NCBI GenBank assembly: GCA_903864395.1
Contig: CAIPFQ010000241.1
Coordinates: 1 to 8,082 of the forward strand
Source of the DNA: an uncultured Chlamydiae bacterium
GTDB taxonomy: Bacteria > Chlamydiota > Chlamydiia > Chlamydiales > SM23-39
Length of the DNA: 8,082 nt
Direction of reading: 5' to 3'
Part shown: one piece after another, positions 5,745-8,082 of the stretch
Layout of the letters: each line of letters opens with the position of its first letter
How positions within the stretch are numbered: position 1 is the first letter of the stretch
The notes under the pieces: model-generated
Seen by the model: only the letters and a program-made list of their open reading frames with translations
What the model was told of the DNA's origin: nothing
Databases searched by the model: none
Program-made: the position numbers and the translations under genes

Positions 5745-6661
5745 ATTCAGTATTGGCTTATTACGCCATCGTAAACATCGCCGACCCCAAAGCTGAAGTG
5801 GCGCGTCATAAGGAGTTTTTTAAAGCGCGCGATTTTCGAGGGAGAATCTATTTTTCGGAACAAGGGCTCAACGGCCAGGCAAGCGGTAGCGTGGCGCACA
5901 CGCAAGAGTATATGGCTTGGCTCAAGGAAGACCCCCGATTTGCTTCTATGCCTGTTAAAATCCACCCTTCCAAAGAGCATGCGTTTCCAAAAATGACGGT
6001 GAAATATCGCCGCCAGCTCGTTGCGATTGACTGCGCAGTCGATTTTTCTCAGAGAGGGGAATCTGTGTCTCCAAAGGTCTGGAAAGAAATGCTCCAAAAA
6101 AGAGGCGATGACACACTTCTTCTCGATGTGCGCAACGACTATGAGTGGAAAGCGGGGCATTTTGAGGGGGCCGAGCTTCCAAAATTGGAGCAATTTCGTC
6201 AGTTTCCCTCTTATGCAAAACGTTTGAAAGAGACATGCGATCCAAAAACGACTCCTGTGATGATGTACTGCACAGGGGGCATTCGCTGCGAGTTTTATTC
6301 AGCCATCTTGAAGCAAGAGGGTTTTGAAAAAGTGTATCAGCTCGATGGCGGGGTGATTCAGTATGGTTTGGAAAAGGGCTCTGAAAAGTGGCAGGGAAAA
6401 TTATTTGTTTTCGACGATCGCCTTGTGGTGCCCCTTAGCGAAGAGGCAAATACCATTAGTGCCTGTCGCCATTGCGGTGTGGCGCGCGATGTCTATTACA
6501 ACTGCGCGAACATGGATTGCAATGAACTGTTTTTTTGTTGTCCCGAGTGTCTGAAACAACACCAAGGCTGTTGCTCGGACGGATGTCTTCAAGGCCGGGT
6601 GCGTCCTTTTAAGGAGAGTGCAAAACCTTTTCGCAAGATTCGATGCGGCTGTATTACATAA
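5738..6661 (+). CDS. trhO: tRNA uridine(34) hydroxylase, rhodanese domain (YceA family)
   Basis: TrhO (YceA) carries out oxygen-dependent hydroxylation of wobble U34 in tRNA to 5-hydroxyuridine. The protein has 307 residues, somewhat shorter than the 350 of E. coli. The N-terminal YceA domain spans about 1-100 (YYAIVNIADP, then FSEQGLNGQASG at 39-50, then KMTVKYRRQLVAID). The rhodanese domain covers about 110-220: LLLDVRNDYEWKAGHFEGA at 127-145, and the active-site loop CTGGIRCE with catalytic Cys178 and Cys184. LDGGVIQYG follows at 202-210. The C-terminal 65 residues hold twelve cysteines (CRHCG, NCANMDCNELFFCCPEC, GCCSDGC and a terminal CGC), a probable zinc-binding tail of the kind also seen in E. 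coli YceA. The E. coli extension beyond this tail is missing. ATG 5738 fits the family N-terminus; the nearby ATG at 5731 is out of frame. The gene follows the hydrolase by 25 bp and overlaps the next gene by 19 bp. Confidence 0.96.
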   Translation: MDYSVLAYYAIVNIADPKAEVARHKEFFKARDFRGRIYFSEQGLNGQASGSVAHTQEYMAWLKEDPRFASMPVKIHPSKEHAFPKMTVKYRRQLVAIDCAVDFSQRGESVSPKVWKEMLQKRGDDTLLLDVRNDYEWKAGHFEGAELPKLEQFRQFPSYAKRLKETCDPKTTPVMMYCTGGIRCEFYSAILKQEGFEKVYQLDGGVIQYGLEKGSEKWQGKLFVFDDRLVVPLSEEANTISACRHCGVARDVYYNCANMDCNELFFCCPECLKQHQGCCSDGCLQGRVRPFKESAKPFRKIRCGCIT

Positions 6662-8082
6662 TTTTTTTCCAAGAAGATTCTCTCATCATTCAGCTTGAAG
6701 ATCGGGAGGCGAAGAGAGTTTTGTATTGGGATACGCTCTCTGCTGGCGCCGCGCCAGAGGATCGCGGTCTCCTTCTTTTCATAAAGAAAAATCTTTCTCG
6801 CTTTTCGCGCGATTTTGAAACGCTGCCCTTAAGACGCATTGAAGTTCTTTCAGAAGACGTGTTTGAAGCGATGCGCTTGCTATCTCAAACAAAACGAGTC
6901 ATCTACCAACGCCAGCCGTTGCTCTGCGACTGGACTTGTTCTGTCCCCCTTGTATTTCGAGGAGAGGAATCGGGTCTTTTTTCGCCCTATCTTCGCGCCC
7001 TCGATGCCATGATTCCCTTCGCATCGTGTGAAAAAATCTTCCCCCTTTGGTGTCTTGTTCAGGGGCGCGCTTTTCCGATTTGCACCACGATTCCTTGGAA
7101 ATGGGTGTCTTTATTTTGCAAGGGGCCTCTTGTCTTAGAGGGGCTGCAAAAAAAACGGTTTCTTGAAGAGGAGCCTTTGGTTGAGTGGGAAAAAAAAGAA
7201 CAAATCCCCCGCCTGGTCTTGACAGATGGGACAGGCTGTTTTGCCAACCTTTCTGAAGCTCATAAGGCATGGGAAAAAGATCTTTTGGAAGCAGGTTTTA
7301 TGCGAAAAACGGTTGGCAGCTCCCACTATTTTTGTCCTGGCGCCCAGGCAAGAGACGCTCTTCTCCTTCTTCTCGATGTGGGGTGGGAGGTGTTTTTAGC
7401 AGATGGCAAAAAACTCTATCGCCAAACGTCCATGGCCCTGGACGTAGGGGAAAAATCAGGACGCATTTCGGTGGGCGGCTCAGGGATGTTCCAGGGGAAA
7501 AGCGGTTTTTTTCGCCCTGTCATGGAGGCTTTTAAGGGAGGCCGTCTTTGGGTCGATCTCGACGGCACGAGCGCAGGGTTGCTGGATGCAGCGAAGATTT
7601 TGCCGTTGGAGGGCGTTTGGGAGGGAAATTTTTTGGAGATGCCAAAAACTTCCGCAGCGCAGCTCTATCCTCTTTTGGAATCTCCGCAGGCTCGCTGGGA
7701 GGAAGCGTTGCAAAAAACGATCAGCGCTCTAAAAAGTCAAAAAAGCGATACCAAAGCTCCTCCAGGAGAGGTTTTTAAGGGGGATCTTTTAGAACATCAG
7801 CAAAAAGGGTTGGACTGGCTTTGGTTTCTCTACGAAAGAGGGTTTTCAGGTCTTTTGGCCGATGAGATGGGTTTGGGCAAAACAGTGCAGGTGCTGGCAT
7901 TTTTTTCCCGCCTTCGGACAAACTTGCCTATCTTGATTGTAGCTCCCGCCTCCTTGCTTTTTCAGTGGCGCGCCGAAATTTCTCGTTTTCTCCCTTCTGC
8001 GCTTTTTGAATATAAAATTATTTCCTATGCCCATCTTCGCCAAGAGATTAAAACGCTTTCGGCGCTGGAATGGGAGGTCATC
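6643..8082 (+). CDS. SNF2/SWI-type DNA-dependent ATPase (helicase superfamily 2), C-terminus cut by window edge
   Basis: An ATP-driven DNA translocase of the SNF2 family; bacterial members act on protein-DNA or polymerase-DNA complexes, but the target here is unknown. The frame is open from ATG 6643 to the right edge, 480 residues. About 375 N-terminal residues match no domain I can name; I see no CxC...CxH SWIM zinc finger. The ATPase core begins near residue 380 with LLEHQQKGLDWLWFLYERG (Q-motif region), then Walker A DEMGLGKT at 407-414, and motif Ia with ILIVAPASLLFQWRAEI further on. The DExx box (DEAQ/DEAH) and helicase lobe 2 lie beyond the window. Chlamydial SNF2 proteins are long, around 1,100-1,200 residues as I recall, so more than half of the gene is probably missing here. 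No earlier start exists because an in-frame TAA lies at 6610-6612. It overlaps the trhO 3' end by 19 bp with no clear ribosome site, suggesting translational coupling. Runs of eight A occur at 7148-7155 and 7190-7197. Confidence 0.93.
   Translation, partial: MRLYYIIFFQEDSLIIQLEDREAKRVLYWDTLSAGAAPEDRGLLLFIKKNLSRFSRDFETLPLRRIEVLSEDVFEAMRLLSQTKRVIYQRQPLLCDWTCSVPLVFRGEESGLFSPYLRALDAMIPFASCEKIFPLWCLVQGRAFPICTTIPWKWVSLFCKGPLVLEGLQKKRFLEEEPLVEWEKKEQIPRLVLTDGTGCFANLSEAHKAWEKDLLEAGFMRKTVGSSHYFCPGAQARDALLLLLDVGWEVFLADGKKLYRQTSMALDVGEKSGRISVGGSGMFQGKSGFFRPVMEAFKGGRLWVDLDGTSAGLLDAAKILPLEGVWEGNFLEMPKTSAAQLYPLLESPQARWEEALQKTISALKSQKSDTKAPPGEVFKGDLLEHQQKGLDWLWFLYERGFSGLLADEMGLGKTVQVLAFFSRLRTNLPILIVAPASLLFQWRAEISRFLPSALFEYKIISYAHLRQEIKTLSALEWEVI

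Noticed and set aside
5747..6193. 148-residue open frame on the minus strand
   Set aside because: It lies entirely antisense to trhO, whose motifs are unmistakable. No ribosome site or recognisable domain.
5992..6661. Cysteine-rich TrhO tail as a novel zinc domain
   Set aside because: As I recall E. coli YceA, it has a comparable cysteine-rich C-terminus, so this is probably normal for the family.
6899..7270. 123-residue open frame on the minus strand
   Set aside because: Antisense to the continuous SNF2 reading frame; no conserved features.

Overview
The window looks like chromosomal DNA from a member of the Chlamydiae outside the genus Chlamydia (a Parachlamydia, Waddlia or Simkania-like amoeba-associated lineage). 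Three things suggest this: a zinc-ligand-free ribosomal protein S4 whose sequence reads like the chlamydial form; the grouping of murJ (mviN), nfo, rpsD and yceA/trhO, which as I recall lie together in C. trachomatis; and a triad-bearing hydrolase resembling the 'CHLPS 43 kDa' family. An asparaginyl-tRNA synthetase gene argues against Chlamydiaceae, which make Asn-tRNA by amidation. The assignment rests on memory of these families, not on a search.

Layout: nearly every base is coding and there is no gene-free stretch over 300 bases. On the left, nfo and asnS (truncated by the window edge) run leftward as a tight pair separated by 6 bp. murJ runs rightward, divergent from nfo. rpsD runs leftward and converges on murJ. 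The two stop codons overlap, and an intrinsic terminator hairpin for rpsD lies inside the last codons of murJ. A 195-bp intergenic region (4375-4569) holds two divergent sigma70-like promoters and a perfect 14-bp tandem duplication. To its right, a membrane-anchored alpha/beta-hydrolase, trhO and a SNF2-type helicase (truncated by the right edge) form a probable three-gene rightward operon: a 25-bp gap, then a 19-bp overlap.

Functionally the genes are mainly housekeeping: tRNA charging (asnS), base-excision repair (nfo), lipid II flipping (murJ), small-subunit assembly (rpsD), tRNA wobble uridine hydroxylation (trhO) and a nucleic-acid-dependent ATPase (SNF2). The hydrolase is the least understood gene. 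I do not see a mobile element, CRISPR array, tRNA, toxin-antitoxin pair or defence island. The points most worth a second look are the hydrolase and its unusually long acid-to-histidine segment, the hairpin over the trhO start codon, the terminator inside murJ, the tandem repeat beside the rpsD promoter, and the many long A/T homopolymers inside genes.
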